Below, piece after piece: positions 9,179 through 17,802 of a stretch of DNA of 64,000 nt (positions are counted from its first letter, which is position 1; each line of letters opens with the position of its first letter). Under the pieces are notes generated by a model that was given only the letters and a program-made list of their open reading frames with translations, had not been told where the DNA came from and did not search any database. This DNA is from JAOUGY01 sp963785075 (GTDB lineage Bacteria > Actinomycetota > Acidimicrobiia > Spongiisociales > ZC4RG35), in contig CAWATW010000007.1 in assembly GCA_963785075.1 (NCBI GenBank), positions 248,001-312,000 on the forward strand, written 5' to 3'. The translations under genes were made by a program, and so were the position numbers.

Positions 9179-10192
9179 ATGCCACACCCACTCGTGGACG
9201 CGGCGGTGGCTCTCACCGATGACGTGCTCTTTCCCGGTGCAATCGAGGTGGATCAGGCGGATCGAGTTCCGCCCGCCCATTTCGACGCGCTGGCTGACGC
9301 CGGGCTCTACGGAGTGGAGGTCGCACCCGATCTGGAGCCATCCGACCGCTGGCTGATCGCCGAGCTCTTGGCCTCCGGTTGCATGAACACGGCCTTCGTG
9401 TGGATCCAGCATCACAGTGCGGTGCGAGCTCTCCAGGGCAGTGTCAACGATCACCTGGTCGAGCGATGGCTCGACGACCTGGTGGCCGGCCGCAGGCGGG
9501 CGGGTATCGCCATCGGCGGTGTGCGACCACCGGAGCCGTCGCTGCGAGCCCGACGGGTGCTGGGCGGGTGGGCCCTGTCGGGGCATGTTCCATGGGTGAC
9601 CGGATGGGGCGCGGTCGACGTGCTCCTCGTGGGTGCGGTCACCGCCCGGTTCGAAGAGGTCTGGTCGTTCGTGCCGGCGCTTCCGGGCCAGGGTCTCGTC
9701 GCCGGTCGCCATCGGCTGCTTGCTGCGAACGCCTCGTCGACCGTGAAGCTCGAATTCGACGACGTCGTGGTGCCCGACGCCGAAGTGGTCGACATTCGCC
9801 CTCCCGGGCGGCTTCAACCCGATGACGGTGGCGGCCGGTCGAACGGATCCCTCGCTCTCGGCATCGTCCGTCGGGCGTCCGCCCTGATGGGCCGGTCACC
9901 GATCGACGGCGAGCTCGAGTCGGTCCGGCGGCGACTCGACGAGGCAGACGAAACCCAGATGGCGGCCGCGCGGGCCGCCGCATCGGAGCTGGCACTGCGC
10001 GCCACTGCCAGGCTCACGGTGCACTTGGGGAGCCGAGCAGTCGACCTCTCCGGCCACGCCCAACGACTCGCTCGAGAAGCGCACTTCACTGCCGTCTTCG
10101 GCACGCGCCCCTCGATCAGGGCCCACCTGCTCGCCGTGCTCGGACGGCCTGCGACGGATGGGAACGGCGGAACGTTGGACGTTCTACGTTGA
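9179..10192 (+). CDS. Acyl-CoA dehydrogenase family protein
   Basis: 337-aa protein with the acyl-CoA dehydrogenase layout: helical N-domain (FDALADAGLYGVEVAPDLE), central beta region (ALSGHVPWVTGWGAVDVLLVGA) and helical C-domain. It is shorter than the usual ~380 aa, and the C-terminal catalytic Glu region is not obvious, so it may be a divergent or non-canonical member. A TATCGT -10 box at 9164-9169 lies 9 nt before the ATG, so the mRNA may be leaderless. The stop codon lies inside a heptamer repeat array (10170-10211). The divergent acyl-CoA synthetase is the likely pathway partner. Confidence 0.8.
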   Translation: MPHPLVDAAVALTDDVLFPGAIEVDQADRVPPAHFDALADAGLYGVEVAPDLEPSDRWLIAELLASGCMNTAFVWIQHHSAVRALQGSVNDHLVERWLDDLVAGRRRAGIAIGGVRPPEPSLRARRVLGGWALSGHVPWVTGWGAVDVLLVGAVTARFEEVWSFVPALPGQGLVAGRHRLLAANASSTVKLEFDDVVVPDAEVVDIRPPGRLQPDDGGGRSNGSLALGIVRRASALMGRSPIDGELESVRRRLDEADETQMAAARAAASELALRATARLTVHLGSRAVDLSGHAQRLAREAHFTAVFGTRPSIRAHLLAVLGRPATDGNGGTLDVLR

Positions 10193-10211
10193 ACGTACGA
10201 CGTAGAACGCA
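10170..10211. repeat. Six-unit ACGT-core heptanucleotide array across a stop codon
   Basis: Six consecutive 7-mers in phase: GAACGTT, GGACGTT, CTACGTT, GAACGTA, CGACGTA, GAACGCA (consensus NNACGTW). The stop codon of the acyl-CoA dehydrogenase gene (10190-10192) falls in unit 4. The array also forms a hairpin, GTTCTACGT (10181-10189) pairing with ACGTAGAAC (10200-10208), which could act as a terminator. Confidence 0.75.
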
Positions 10212-10261
10212 TGGTCCGGGCGACGTCGTTGTGAGTGGAAATCGGACTCAGAGTCAGCGCG

Positions 10262-11017
10262 TCAGAGCTCGCGTCGTTTCGCTCCTGCGATGGCGAGCCA
10301 GACGAGTGCTGCGGTCGCCGCGAGCGTGACGATGGTCGCCGGCAGGTAATCGCCGGCCGACGCCCCTCCGGGGAGCTCCGCGAGCGCACCCGACAGGTGG
10401 GTGGGGAGCCAGCGGGCAACGGCGTCGGCGATGCCGAGGATCGGCATCGCGAGCAGGATCACGACCGAGACCATCACCGTACCGAGCACGTTCTTGGCCC
10501 ATCCGGCGACCGCTGCCACCAGGGCGATGACGAACACGAGGAACAGGATCCCGAAGCCGATCCCGGCCAGCACCGGCCCCGCGGACAGCGGCCCGATGAG
10601 GGCCCAGGTCTCGTACCAGGCCGTCAGGGCACCGAGCACGAAGGCGCTCACCGTCGCCATCGTCGTGACCACCAGCCTGGGTGTGAGGATCGAGGCGACG
10701 TTCCGGACACGCGTCCTCAGGAACACGCCCATTTCCGGGATGGCATCGAACGCGAGCGACCCGGCGGCGATGACGACCGCGACGAGCGTGCCGATCTGGG
10801 CGACGTTCGAGACGTATTGGATCATCCCGTCGACAGGAACCGGATCCGGGAAGATGATCGTCGCTCCTTCGAGGTCGCCTCCGGCCAAGTCGAGGATCTC
10901 ACCGAGGTAGCGAGCCGTGAGCGGCCCGATCAGCCCGAAGAAGACGTACACGCCGAGCAGGGCGACGATCCTGCGGGTGCGTATGAGGCGGAGGAGCTCC
11001 AGCTTCCACAGTGTCAT
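10262..11017 (-). CDS. ABC-2 type transporter permease
   Basis: 251-aa integral membrane protein with about six hydrophobic segments (first at ALLGVYVFFGLIGPL, last at ATAALVWLAIAGA) and the ABC-2 permease pattern. Its start overlaps the stop of the ATPase gene by 4 nt (11014-11017), so it is the last gene of the PLDc_N-like, ATPase, permease operon. Exporter substrate unknown. The control gene is probably the divergent GntR regulator at 12151. Confidence 0.85.
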   Translation of the reverse strand: MTLWKLELLRLIRTRRIVALLGVYVFFGLIGPLTARYLGEILDLAGGDLEGATIIFPDPVPVDGMIQYVSNVAQIGTLVAVVIAAGSLAFDAIPEMGVFLRTRVRNVASILTPRLVVTTMATVSAFVLGALTAWYETWALIGPLSAGPVLAGIGFGILFLVFVIALVAAVAGWAKNVLGTVMVSVVILLAMPILGIADAVARWLPTHLSGALAELPGGASAGDYLPATIVTLAATAALVWLAIAGAKRREL

Positions 11018-11892
11018 CGGGTCAGCTCCAGGAACGCTCGCTCGAGGGTCACCTCTTCGGGGTGGAACGAAACGACCGGTGCGCCGGCGGTCGCCAGTTC
11101 GGCGGGAAGCCGGGTCTCGGCCGATTCCAACGACGTGACGGAGACCACGATCGTGTCGTCTCCGAGCCGCTCGACTGCTGTCACCCAGTCGAGCCCGGTG
11201 AGGGTCTGTGCCACCCGAGCGGCTCCGGACCGCAACCGCACCACGAACCGCGGCACTGCCTGGCCGACGAGCAACGATTCGATCGAACCCTGGAAGAGCA
11301 GCTTGCCGTCGTCGAGGATTCCGACGGTGTCGCAGACCTCCTGGACATCGCCGAGGATGTGGCTCGAGAAGAGCACGGTGGCCGAACCCCGGAGTCGGGC
11401 GATGAGATCGAGCACTTCCCGGCGACCCTGCGGGTCGAGAGCCGAAGCCGGCTCGTCGAGCAGAACCAGGCGTGGTCGTCCCACGATGGTGCAGGCGACA
11501 CCGAGGCGTTGAAGCATGCCGCGTGAATATCCGCCAACCCGGCGGTCCTTGGCATCGGCGAGACCCGCTTCACCCAAGACCTCGTCGACGCGGTCTGTGG
11601 TTCCGTCTGGATCGGCGAGATGCTGTGCCAGGGAAACGATCTCTGTGCCACTGAGCCACGGGTCGAAGCGAGGGGTGTCGGGGAGGACCGCGACCTCACC
11701 CGGACCGACGCCGATCTCGACCGTTCCGGAAGAGGCTCGCCGAAGTCCCGAGAGGATGCCGAGCAGTGTGGTCTTGCCGGCACCGTTGGGTCCCACGAGG
11801 CCATACACCGATCCGTCAGGCACCGACAGATCGACCCCTGCCAGCGCTGTCCGGTCGCCGTAGCGCTTGATCAGGTCGGTCGTCTGGATCAT
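11014..11892 (-). CDS. ABC transporter ATP-binding protein
   Basis: 292-aa nucleotide-binding subunit pairing with the adjacent ABC-2 permease. Walker A GPNGAGKTT at ~33-41, signature GGYSRGMLQRLG, Walker B RLVLLDEPASALDP, and the H-loop SSHILGDVQEV are all intact. The C-terminal extension (from ~210) is typical of ABC-2 exporter ATPases. The ATG at 11892 overlaps the stop of the upstream small membrane protein gene by 4 nt; a longer ORF to 11979 would run through that gene and is rejected. Confidence 0.92.
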   Translation of the reverse strand: MIQTTDLIKRYGDRTALAGVDLSVPDGSVYGLVGPNGAGKTTLLGILSGLRRASSGTVEIGVGPGEVAVLPDTPRFDPWLSGTEIVSLAQHLADPDGTTDRVDEVLGEAGLADAKDRRVGGYSRGMLQRLGVACTIVGRPRLVLLDEPASALDPQGRREVLDLIARLRGSATVLFSSHILGDVQEVCDTVGILDDGKLLFQGSIESLLVGQAVPRFVVRLRSGAARVAQTLTGLDWVTAVERLGDDTIVVSVTSLESAETRLPAELATAGAPVVSFHPEEVTLERAFLELTR

Positions 11893-12086
11893 CGGGAACC
11901 GGACGAGTCGCGGCCGACCAGCAGGTAGATGATCCCGCCGATCGGGATGGACACACAGCAGATCACTGCCCACACCCATTTCGGGATGTACTTCACATCG
12001 TGCCGGGAGATGTCATACAGGCAGAACCCGACGAAGGCGAGTGCTGCGATGGCGAGCGGAGCGATGGCCGCCCAGTTGACGTTCAC
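11889..12086 (-). CDS. Small two-helix membrane protein, PLDc_N-like
   Basis: 65-aa protein with two membrane helices and the linker DISRHDVKYIPKWVWAVIC, matching the phospholipase D N-terminal (PLDc_N) membrane module found alone in many actinobacterial ABC-2 operons. GTG start at 12086, with AGAGG a few nt upstream; its stop overlaps the ATPase start (ATGA). It is first in the operon and may assist assembly or regulation of the exporter. Confidence 0.8.
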   Translation of the reverse strand: MNVNWAAIAPLAIAALAFVGFCLYDISRHDVKYIPKWVWAVICCVSIPIGGIIYLLVGRDSSGSR

Positions 12087-12150
12087 GGTGGTCCTCTCTG
12101 TGTCGTTGCCGCCACCATATGACACGAATGATGCTAGTGTCAATATCACC

Positions 12151-12498
12151 ATGTTGCTGCGTGCGCTCGACTCCTCGTCAGATCGTCCCCTGCACGAGCA
12201 GGTGGCCGCATCACTCCGGCGGGCGATCGTCGAGGACTGCAGGCCCGGCGATCGGCTGCCCACCGCCTCAGATGTGGCGGCAGCTCTCGGAGTCAATGTG
12301 AACACCGCGCTGCGCGCCCTCCGCGCCCTCCGAGACGAGGGCGTGGTCGAGTTCCGCCGGGGCCGAGGTGTGACGGTTGCGTCGCACGGCGCCAAGCGAG
12401 GTCATCTGGCAGAGTTGGTCGGTGATCTCCTGTCGGAGGCCCGGCGGTGCGGTTTCACGGTCGATGAAGTGATCGAAATGATGAGGGAGCAGAAATGA
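12151..12498 (+). CDS. GntR family transcriptional regulator, short YtrA type
   Basis: 115-aa regulator: an N-terminal winged helix-turn-helix (RPLHEQVAASLRRAIVEDCR, then LPTASDVAAALGVNVNTALRALRAL) and a short C-terminal helix, lacking a large effector domain, as in YtrA-type GntR proteins that repress adjacent ABC exporter genes. It is transcribed divergently from the ABC operon; TAGTGT at 12135-12140 is a plausible -10 box. The shared 64-bp gap probably holds its operator. Its stop overlaps the next start by 4 nt. Confidence 0.88.
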   Translation: MLLRALDSSSDRPLHEQVAASLRRAIVEDCRPGDRLPTASDVAAALGVNVNTALRALRALRDEGVVEFRRGRGVTVASHGAKRGHLAELVGDLLSEARRCGFTVDEVIEMMREQK

Positions 12499-12929
12499 GC
12501 GCGGAGCAGAGATACGTGGCGGTCGCCCGCGTCTCCAATCGGGGGTTGGCTGCCGCGATCCTGTTCGCCGCCGTGTGGCAGACGCTCCGCAGTCGGAGAT
12601 CCGGCCGCCTGGCCGGCCTGGTCGGCGTCGTACTGATCGCCACCGGAGTGAGCACTGTGCGGGTGCTGGCAGACGAAAACGGTCTCGAGGTCGGCTTCGG
12701 TCCATGGGGATGGCCGAGGCGCCGTTTCGAGCGCAGCCGGATCGAAGGTGCCAGGGTCGGCCCCAGCGAGACGATGAAGTTCGGCGGCTACGGATATCGC
12801 ATCCGGGGGCGCGACACCCGTGTGATCGTTCGAACCGCACCGATGCTCATCGTCGACCTCGTCGGAGGACGGACCTTCGGCGTCACGGTGCCCGATGCAG
12901 AGTCGTTCGTGAGGATCCTCGACCCCTGA
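12495..12929 (+). CDS. Small membrane protein with PH-like domain
   Basis: 144-aa protein: hydrophobic N-terminal half (two segments around LAAAILFAAVWQTL and LAGLVGVVLIATGV) followed by a beta-rich region (VLADENGLEVGFGPWGWPRRRF...) that resembles bacterial PH-like domains of regulators of ABC operons. Translationally coupled (ATGA, 12495-12498) to the GntR gene, so probably part of the same control circuit. Exact function not recognised. Confidence 0.7.
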   Translation: MSAEQRYVAVARVSNRGLAAAILFAAVWQTLRSRRSGRLAGLVGVVLIATGVSTVRVLADENGLEVGFGPWGWPRRRFERSRIEGARVGPSETMKFGGYGYRIRGRDTRVIVRTAPMLIVDLVGGRTFGVTVPDAESFVRILDP

Positions 12930-12954
12930 ACGCAACCCGGCTCACCGGGCACAG

Positions 12955-13128
12955 ATGGGTACCGTCGACCGATGTGGACGTGTCGCCGTCAACCGACGCG
13001 CTTGCGCGTTCTACGAGCGCGAGCGGTTCAGCCGCCTCCGCACCCAAGAACACACGGATCCCAAGATGAACGTCGTCTGGTTCGAACGCCGGCTCGATCG
13101 ACAGCGCCCGGACCTTCTCGCTTCATGA
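12955..13128 (+). pseudogene. C-terminal remnant of a GNAT acetyltransferase
   Basis: A 57-codon frame reading VAVNRRACAFYERERF, then PKMNVVWFERRLD. This is the typical GNAT C-terminus (N..A..FYE..GF followed by a final beta strand). The acetyl-CoA-binding N-terminal half is absent; the ATG at 12955 is only an accidental in-frame start 26 nt after the previous stop. Codon use matches neighbours, so this looks like a decayed native gene. Confidence 0.6.
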
Positions 13129-13172
13129 GCGAGGAGACATCCGGCCCGTGTGGACCGACGTAGCATCGGACG

Positions 13173-13700
13173 ATGCGTCGGTATTCGGTCGTCGGCACCT
13201 CCGGATCGGGGAAGTCGACGTTCGCCCAGATCCTCGCTGAGCGGCTCGGCGTGCCGCATGTCGAGCTGGATGCGTTGCATCACCGGCCGAACTGGACCCA
13301 CGTCGGCGACGCCGAACTCGAGTCCCTGGTGGATGGGGCGCTCACGGGAGAGGGCTGGGTCGTCGACGGCAACTACAGCGTCGTCCGTCACATCGCATGG
13401 GGTCGGGCCGAGGCCGTCGTCTGGCTCGACTACCCGCGGTGGTTCGTGATGCAGCGAGTGCTGCGTCGAACATTGCTGCGTGGGATCACGCGCCAGAAGC
13501 TGTGGCACGGCAACACCGAGAGTCTCGGAAACCTGTTCCGCCTCGAGCCAGAGGAGAACATCGTGCTTTGGGCATGGGTCACTCACGAGCGGAACCGGAT
13601 GCGCTACGAGGCGGCATTCGCCGCCGACGAGTGGTCCGACAAAGTACTCATGCGGTTCAGGCGGCCTTCCGCCGCCCGCGCTTTCCTGGAAGGGTTCTAG
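13173..13700 (+). CDS. P-loop kinase, adenylate kinase/topology-modulation type
   Basis: 175-aa P-loop NTPase with Walker A GTSGSGKST at ~8-16 and the LDALHHRPNW and GNYSVVR signatures of the FlaR/topology-modulation-protein-like kinase family. Substrate unknown; nucleotide or small-molecule phosphorylation is likely. TAGCAT at 13161-13166 ends 6 nt before the ATG, indicating a leaderless transcript. The stop overlaps the convergent SGNH gene by 4 nt. Confidence 0.85.
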   Translation: MRRYSVVGTSGSGKSTFAQILAERLGVPHVELDALHHRPNWTHVGDAELESLVDGALTGEGWVVDGNYSVVRHIAWGRAEAVVWLDYPRWFVMQRVLRRTLLRGITRQKLWHGNTESLGNLFRLEPEENIVLWAWVTHERNRMRYEAAFAADEWSDKVLMRFRRPSAARAFLEGF

Positions 13701-14443
13701 ATCTGGATCCGTTCCAGCGCCCGCTCGATTTCTGGCATCACCGTCTCTGCCCAGACGCGGTGTCCTGCAGCGCTCGGATGGAACAGGTCGGGGGCGAACA
13801 TCGAAGGGTCGCGGAACGCCTCGGCGGACCAGCCCCAATGATCCGCCTTGCCGACGTCGTACCTCGCGGCCACTCGCCCATGGACTCCATCGGCGATGCG
13901 ACCGGTGAGTGTCGCCAGCCGGTCGAGCGGCTGGGGGAAGCGCGGGACGGTGCCGATGTCGCCCACTCCCATGAGAACGACGGCGCGGGACACCGTGCTC
14001 ATCGCCGCCACGATCGCGCCCAGATTTCGCTCGAACGCCCATACGGGAGTGGCTCGCAAGACGTCGTTCCCGCCAACCGAGATCAGCGTGAGGTCGCTGT
14101 TCTCTTCGATGGCGGCTGGCACCTGGGTCCGGAGCACGTCGATCGACTGCGCACCACCCACCGCAAGGCTCCTCAGGTCGACGTGGTACCGGTCGGTCAG
14201 GCTCATGGCGATCCGACGGACGAAGGTGTCATCCGGATCTTCGAGACCCGGACCGGTCACTGTGCTGTCACCGAGGGCCGTGATCCGGATGGTTGGCAGA
14301 GCGGGGTCGCCGAAGCTCCCGGAGATGTCGAAGCCCGAGAAGGTCGGGAGGGGCCGCCGCACGGCGTACAACGCCTCTCCGGCCATGACGGCCATTCCGG
14401 CGATAACGCCGCGTCCGAGCATTCTGGTCGGTTTCATCGTCAT
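13697..14443 (-). CDS. SGNH/GDSL-type hydrolase, membrane-anchored or exported
   Basis: 248-aa esterase/lipase-fold hydrolase: block I ALGDSTVTGPG (catalytic Ser), block III GGND, block V DLFHPSAAGH (Asp/His pair). The N-terminus (VIAGMAVMAGEAL) could be an uncleaved anchor. GAGG lies upstream of the ATG at 14443; a second ATG two codons later is possible. The 168 bp upstream, to the serpin stop at 14612, shows no gene. Substrate unknown. Confidence 0.85.
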   Translation of the reverse strand: MTMKPTRMLGRGVIAGMAVMAGEALYAVRRPLPTFSGFDISGSFGDPALPTIRITALGDSTVTGPGLEDPDDTFVRRIAMSLTDRYHVDLRSLAVGGAQSIDVLRTQVPAAIEENSDLTLISVGGNDVLRATPVWAFERNLGAIVAAMSTVSRAVVLMGVGDIGTVPRFPQPLDRLATLTGRIADGVHGRVAARYDVGKADHWGWSAEAFRDPSMFAPDLFHPSAAGHRVWAETVMPEIERALERIQI

Positions 14444-14611
14444 CAGAAGTACCTCGTCGGGACCCTCTACCTTCCGAAGACCCGCAGCCTCTGGCCAGCG
14501 AACAATAGGCGGCGGCCAAGCGAGAGGCATGTGTCCCCGCAGCAGAACTGGGCGCCGAGGTGGGCAACCACGGGGACTCCTTGATCGCATCGGAGGCGCA
14601 GGCGTTGTGTG

Positions 14612-15883
14612 TCACGCAGCCGGGTCGGTGACCTGGCCGGCGAACAGGACGGCCCCGGTCGGGCGATGACGGATCAGGTAGAGGAACGGATGGTCGGCGG
14701 CCACCGTCAGCTCGGACTCGGCCGGTCCCGACTCGAGGAACCCGAGGCCGGTGGCCGCCGCTGCGACGGTGCCGTTCTCGTCGACGGCGATGTCGGCGCC
14801 ATGCACGGCACCACCGAGGAAGGCGCCAGGTGCGATCTCCGGATATTCGCCGGGCGCGGCGCCCAGGTCGTTCAACCACGGGATCAGGTCGAGGTTGGTG
14901 GTGTCCTCCCACTTCGGTACCAACAGCTCGTACGGCCCGGTGGTGAATCCGGCGTCGATTTCGTCCAGCATGTCCTGGCCGAGGCGACCTCGGATTTCGT
15001 CGAACCGACCGTCGTCGGGGACCACCACCAACATCGAGAATTCGCCGCCGGCATACGGGATCTCGGCGCCGACATACCCGTCACCGGTTCCCCGCCGGTC
15101 CCCGAGCTCCAGTTCCTGCATGAAGTCGACCGCGACCGTGGAGCCGTCGAGACGGGTGAAGTCGCCGGGCACCGGACCGTACTTCCCGAACACGGTCTGC
15201 CACTGGGCCTCGAAGTAGATGGCGTCGGTGAGGACCAGCAGCGTCTCAGCCGTGATGAACCCCTCCGGGAGGAGGTCGGGTATGAGCCCTTCGGTCTGGC
15301 CGGACACCCAGTCGTTGATGATCTGGCGGCTGCCTTCGGGGTCACCGACGAGGTCGAGCGTCTCCACCGACGAGCCGTGCTCGGCCGCGAGCAGATCCAC
15401 CCAGTCCTGTGCCGGCTGCAGGTCGAGTCTCGGCCAGATGCGGTCGGCGATCGACAGGCTGATCTCGTCCTGCGCATCGGCAGATGATGCGATCGCCTGG
15501 TCGAGGGCGTTCCACGCCTGGTGGGCGGCGACTCCCGGGGGGAGCCCGAAGGCCGCGTCGATCGCCGCACCTGTGGCATCGTCGGCGGCTGCCCGTGCCA
15601 TCAGGAGGGCATGACCGATGCTGATCGGGCTGAAGACGAGGTTCTCTCCTGCCGGCTGTGTCTTCCACAGCTCGAACCCTGCTTCGTTGATACCCCTCAC
15701 GAGGTCGATGGTCGGCGCGCTCGGGTCGGGCGCCGAACGGGTCACGCCATCGGAGACGTCCATCAATCGAGCTCTCGAGGAGTCGGAAGAAGTGGAGATG
15801 GAGGTGGTACCGACGGCGCCTTCGCCGCACGCTGAGGCCACCAGTGCGAACACGATGAGGACGATCGGTCGTTTCATGTCCAT
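14612..15883 (-). CDS. Serpin-family protease inhibitor, lipoprotein
   Basis: 423-aa serpin with a lipoprotein signal (VALVASAC), so probably tethered outside the membrane. Core landmarks are intact: NLVFSPISIGHALLMARAAA, the hinge ENGTVAAAATG with small residues that allow loop insertion (inhibitory type), and the C-terminal signature DHPFLYLIRHRPTGAVLFAG. Counting from the hinge Glu as P17 puts the scissile P1 at about Ser in FLESGPA, suggesting a target with a small-residue preference (elastase- or subtilisin-like); this is inference. Start 15883 or the ATG two codons later. Confidence 0.92.
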   Translation of the reverse strand: MDMKRPIVLIVFALVASACGEGAVGTTSISTSSDSSRARLMDVSDGVTRSAPDPSAPTIDLVRGINEAGFELWKTQPAGENLVFSPISIGHALLMARAAADDATGAAIDAAFGLPPGVAAHQAWNALDQAIASSADAQDEISLSIADRIWPRLDLQPAQDWVDLLAAEHGSSVETLDLVGDPEGSRQIINDWVSGQTEGLIPDLLPEGFITAETLLVLTDAIYFEAQWQTVFGKYGPVPGDFTRLDGSTVAVDFMQELELGDRRGTGDGYVGAEIPYAGGEFSMLVVVPDDGRFDEIRGRLGQDMLDEIDAGFTTGPYELLVPKWEDTTNLDLIPWLNDLGAAPGEYPEIAPGAFLGGAVHGADIAVDENGTVAAAATGLGFLESGPAESELTVAADHPFLYLIRHRPTGAVLFAGQVTDPAA

Positions 15884-15994
15884 TGGACGTCTGGCGGGTC
15901 TGGAGGGTTCCTGGTCGACCATTTGCCGGTTCGGGCTTCGGTGCCACACCGGGTCGGCACCGCCTCGAGGGCGAGGCCGACCCGTGTCGCTCGG

Positions 15995-16816
15995 CTATTC
16001 CGTGGCTTCGATCGGGAACTGCACCTCGGTCAGCAACTCCTCTTCCGCAACGGTCTGTGGATCGTTGAGATAGATCTCACGAGGTGCACCGGTGATCTGG
16101 TGCCCGTGGTCCTGGATCCACCCGGTGACGGTGTGGTACGCCGGTGCGATCTCGTTGTAGGGGCCGTGATGCATGGTGCTGGCGACCGATCCTTCGGGCA
16201 GTTCCTTCCATTCGACGCCGTTGTTGGGAGCGTCCACCCCGGGCGGCACCGGGACGCAGATCTCGATGTCGCCATCGGTCTGCTCGTCGATCACGTCGTG
16301 ATACACCACGAGCGGCGCCCCGGCGATGTAGGTGGAGGCGGCGCCCACCGCCTGCACCAGCGTCGTGAAACCGCTGCCGATGTCTTCGCCGATCTTGCTC
16401 AGATCGGTGTGCACCTTCAGTGCGGCGATCGACTGTGCCGGTACCTGCTTGAGCGTGACCTCGTAGGGCATGATGCCCTCCTCTCGTTCGATGAGGCGTT
16501 CGAGGAATCGCAGCATCCGCTCCTGATCGGCGAGGCGTTCCTCCAGCCGTTCCCGATGCATCGCCAGACGCTTGGTGGCGAGCCCCGGATCGTCGGTGGC
16601 CAGCACTTCGGCGATCTCGTCAAGCGGCATGTCCACCATCCGCAAGATGCGAATCGCCTCGGCGCGGTTCGCTTGGGCTGGTCGGTAGTACCGATACCCG
16701 GACGACGGGTCGACCAGGGTCGGGGCAAGCAGCCCGAGGTCGTCGTAGAGGCGCAGCGCCTTGATCGACAATCGGGTCATTCGAGAGAAGCGGCCGATCG
16801 GGACCAGGTTGTCCAT
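15995..16816 (-). CDS. MerR family regulator with GyrI-like effector domain
   Basis: 273-aa regulator: N-terminal MerR winged helix (IGRFSRMTRLSIKALRLYDDLGLL, then SGYRYY), a coiled-coil dimerisation helix (~75-115) and a C-terminal GyrI-like ligand-binding domain (HHGPYNEIAPAYHTVTGWIQDHG). This architecture is that of multidrug-sensing BmrR-type activators. AGGAGG sits 5 nt upstream of the ATG. The target promoter is not evident nearby. Confidence 0.92.
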   Translation of the reverse strand: MDNLVPIGRFSRMTRLSIKALRLYDDLGLLAPTLVDPSSGYRYYRPAQANRAEAIRILRMVDMPLDEIAEVLATDDPGLATKRLAMHRERLEERLADQERMLRFLERLIEREEGIMPYEVTLKQVPAQSIAALKVHTDLSKIGEDIGSGFTTLVQAVGAASTYIAGAPLVVYHDVIDEQTDGDIEICVPVPPGVDAPNNGVEWKELPEGSVASTMHHGPYNEIAPAYHTVTGWIQDHGHQITGAPREIYLNDPQTVAEEELLTEVQFPIEATE

Positions 16817-16877
16817 GGATTCCTCCTTTCTCCTTCATCGTGGCGTCTCCCCCAAGGGGAGAGTCAAGGGGGAAACA

Positions 16878-17708
16878 TCAGATCTGGACCGAGCCCTCGA
16901 TGCAGGTCACGGCATCGCCGCCCACCCAGATCTCACCAGTGTCGTCGCGGTCGATGTGAACCCGACCCGCTCGCCCCAGAGCCGCGCCCTGGGAGGCGAC
17001 GTACGGCGCCTGCGCCACGCCCGATCCCAACATCCACTGGGCGAGCGAGGCGTTGAGACTCCCGGTCACCGGGTCTTCGCGCATCGAACCCTCCACAGGG
17101 AAGAAGGCTCGCACCTCCCACTGGGTGTCTGCCCCGGCGCGGTGCGGTGCCACCACACCCAGGTCGAGTGCCGTGAATGTCGGCTCGATCGCCATCAGCC
17201 GTTCGACCGACTCGACCCTGACCCCGAGCCAACCGGGCCCGTTGTCGACCCAGGCGGCGTCGACCACCTCGTCGTACCCGAGGCCGAGAGACTCCAGTGC
17301 CTCCTCCAGGACGGCGTCGTCGATCGGCCCGCTCCTGACGAGAGGCGGGGCGGCAAACGCCAGACGGTCGTTGGTGCGGCGCAGTCGGACGAGTCCCACA
17401 CCGCATTCCTGAACGATCCCCTCCGGGGCGGAGGGGTGCCCACCGCCCTCCAGCCAGGCGTGACAGGACCCGATGGTCGGGTGTCCGGCGAACGGGAGCT
17501 CGGCCACGGGTGTGAAGATGCGGACCCGATAGTCGGCGGCGGGATCTTCGGGTGGCAGCAAGAACGTGGTTTCGGACAGATTCGTCCAGTGGGCGAATCG
17601 TTGCATCGGCTCGGTGTCGAGACCGGAGCCGTCCATCACCACCGCCACCGGGTTGCCTCGATACGGAGTGTTCGTGAACACGTCGATCTGTCTGAACGGG
17701 CGAGCCAT
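16878..17708 (-). CDS. PhzF family isomerase/epimerase
   Basis: 276-aa PhzF-fold enzyme with two similar halves. The N-terminal signature RQIDVFTNTPYRGNPVAVVM, the catalytic Glu in NLSETTFL, and the GHPTIGS and DPVTGSLNASLAQW motifs are present. Members isomerise or epimerise small metabolites; the substrate here is unknown and there is no phenazine cluster. TACGAT (17720-17715) ends 6 nt before the ATG, so the transcript is probably leaderless. Confidence 0.9.
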   Translation of the reverse strand: MARPFRQIDVFTNTPYRGNPVAVVMDGSGLDTEPMQRFAHWTNLSETTFLLPPEDPAADYRVRIFTPVAELPFAGHPTIGSCHAWLEGGGHPSAPEGIVQECGVGLVRLRRTNDRLAFAAPPLVRSGPIDDAVLEEALESLGLGYDEVVDAAWVDNGPGWLGVRVESVERLMAIEPTFTALDLGVVAPHRAGADTQWEVRAFFPVEGSMREDPVTGSLNASLAQWMLGSGVAQAPYVASQGAALGRAGRVHIDRDDTGEIWVGGDAVTCIEGSVQI

Positions 17709-17802
17709 GGGTCGATCGTAGGTGAGTTGTCGGTCCCGTCTCCGACTCGGGGTCGATTCCGTGGAGCGCGTATCGGTGGTTCCACCGTTAGGGTCGGCCT
17801 CG

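Noticed and set aside
9095..9817. 240-codon N-terminal extension of the acyl-CoA synthetase
   Set aside because: It overlaps the divergent acyl-CoA dehydrogenase; a ribosome site and family length place the start at 9094.
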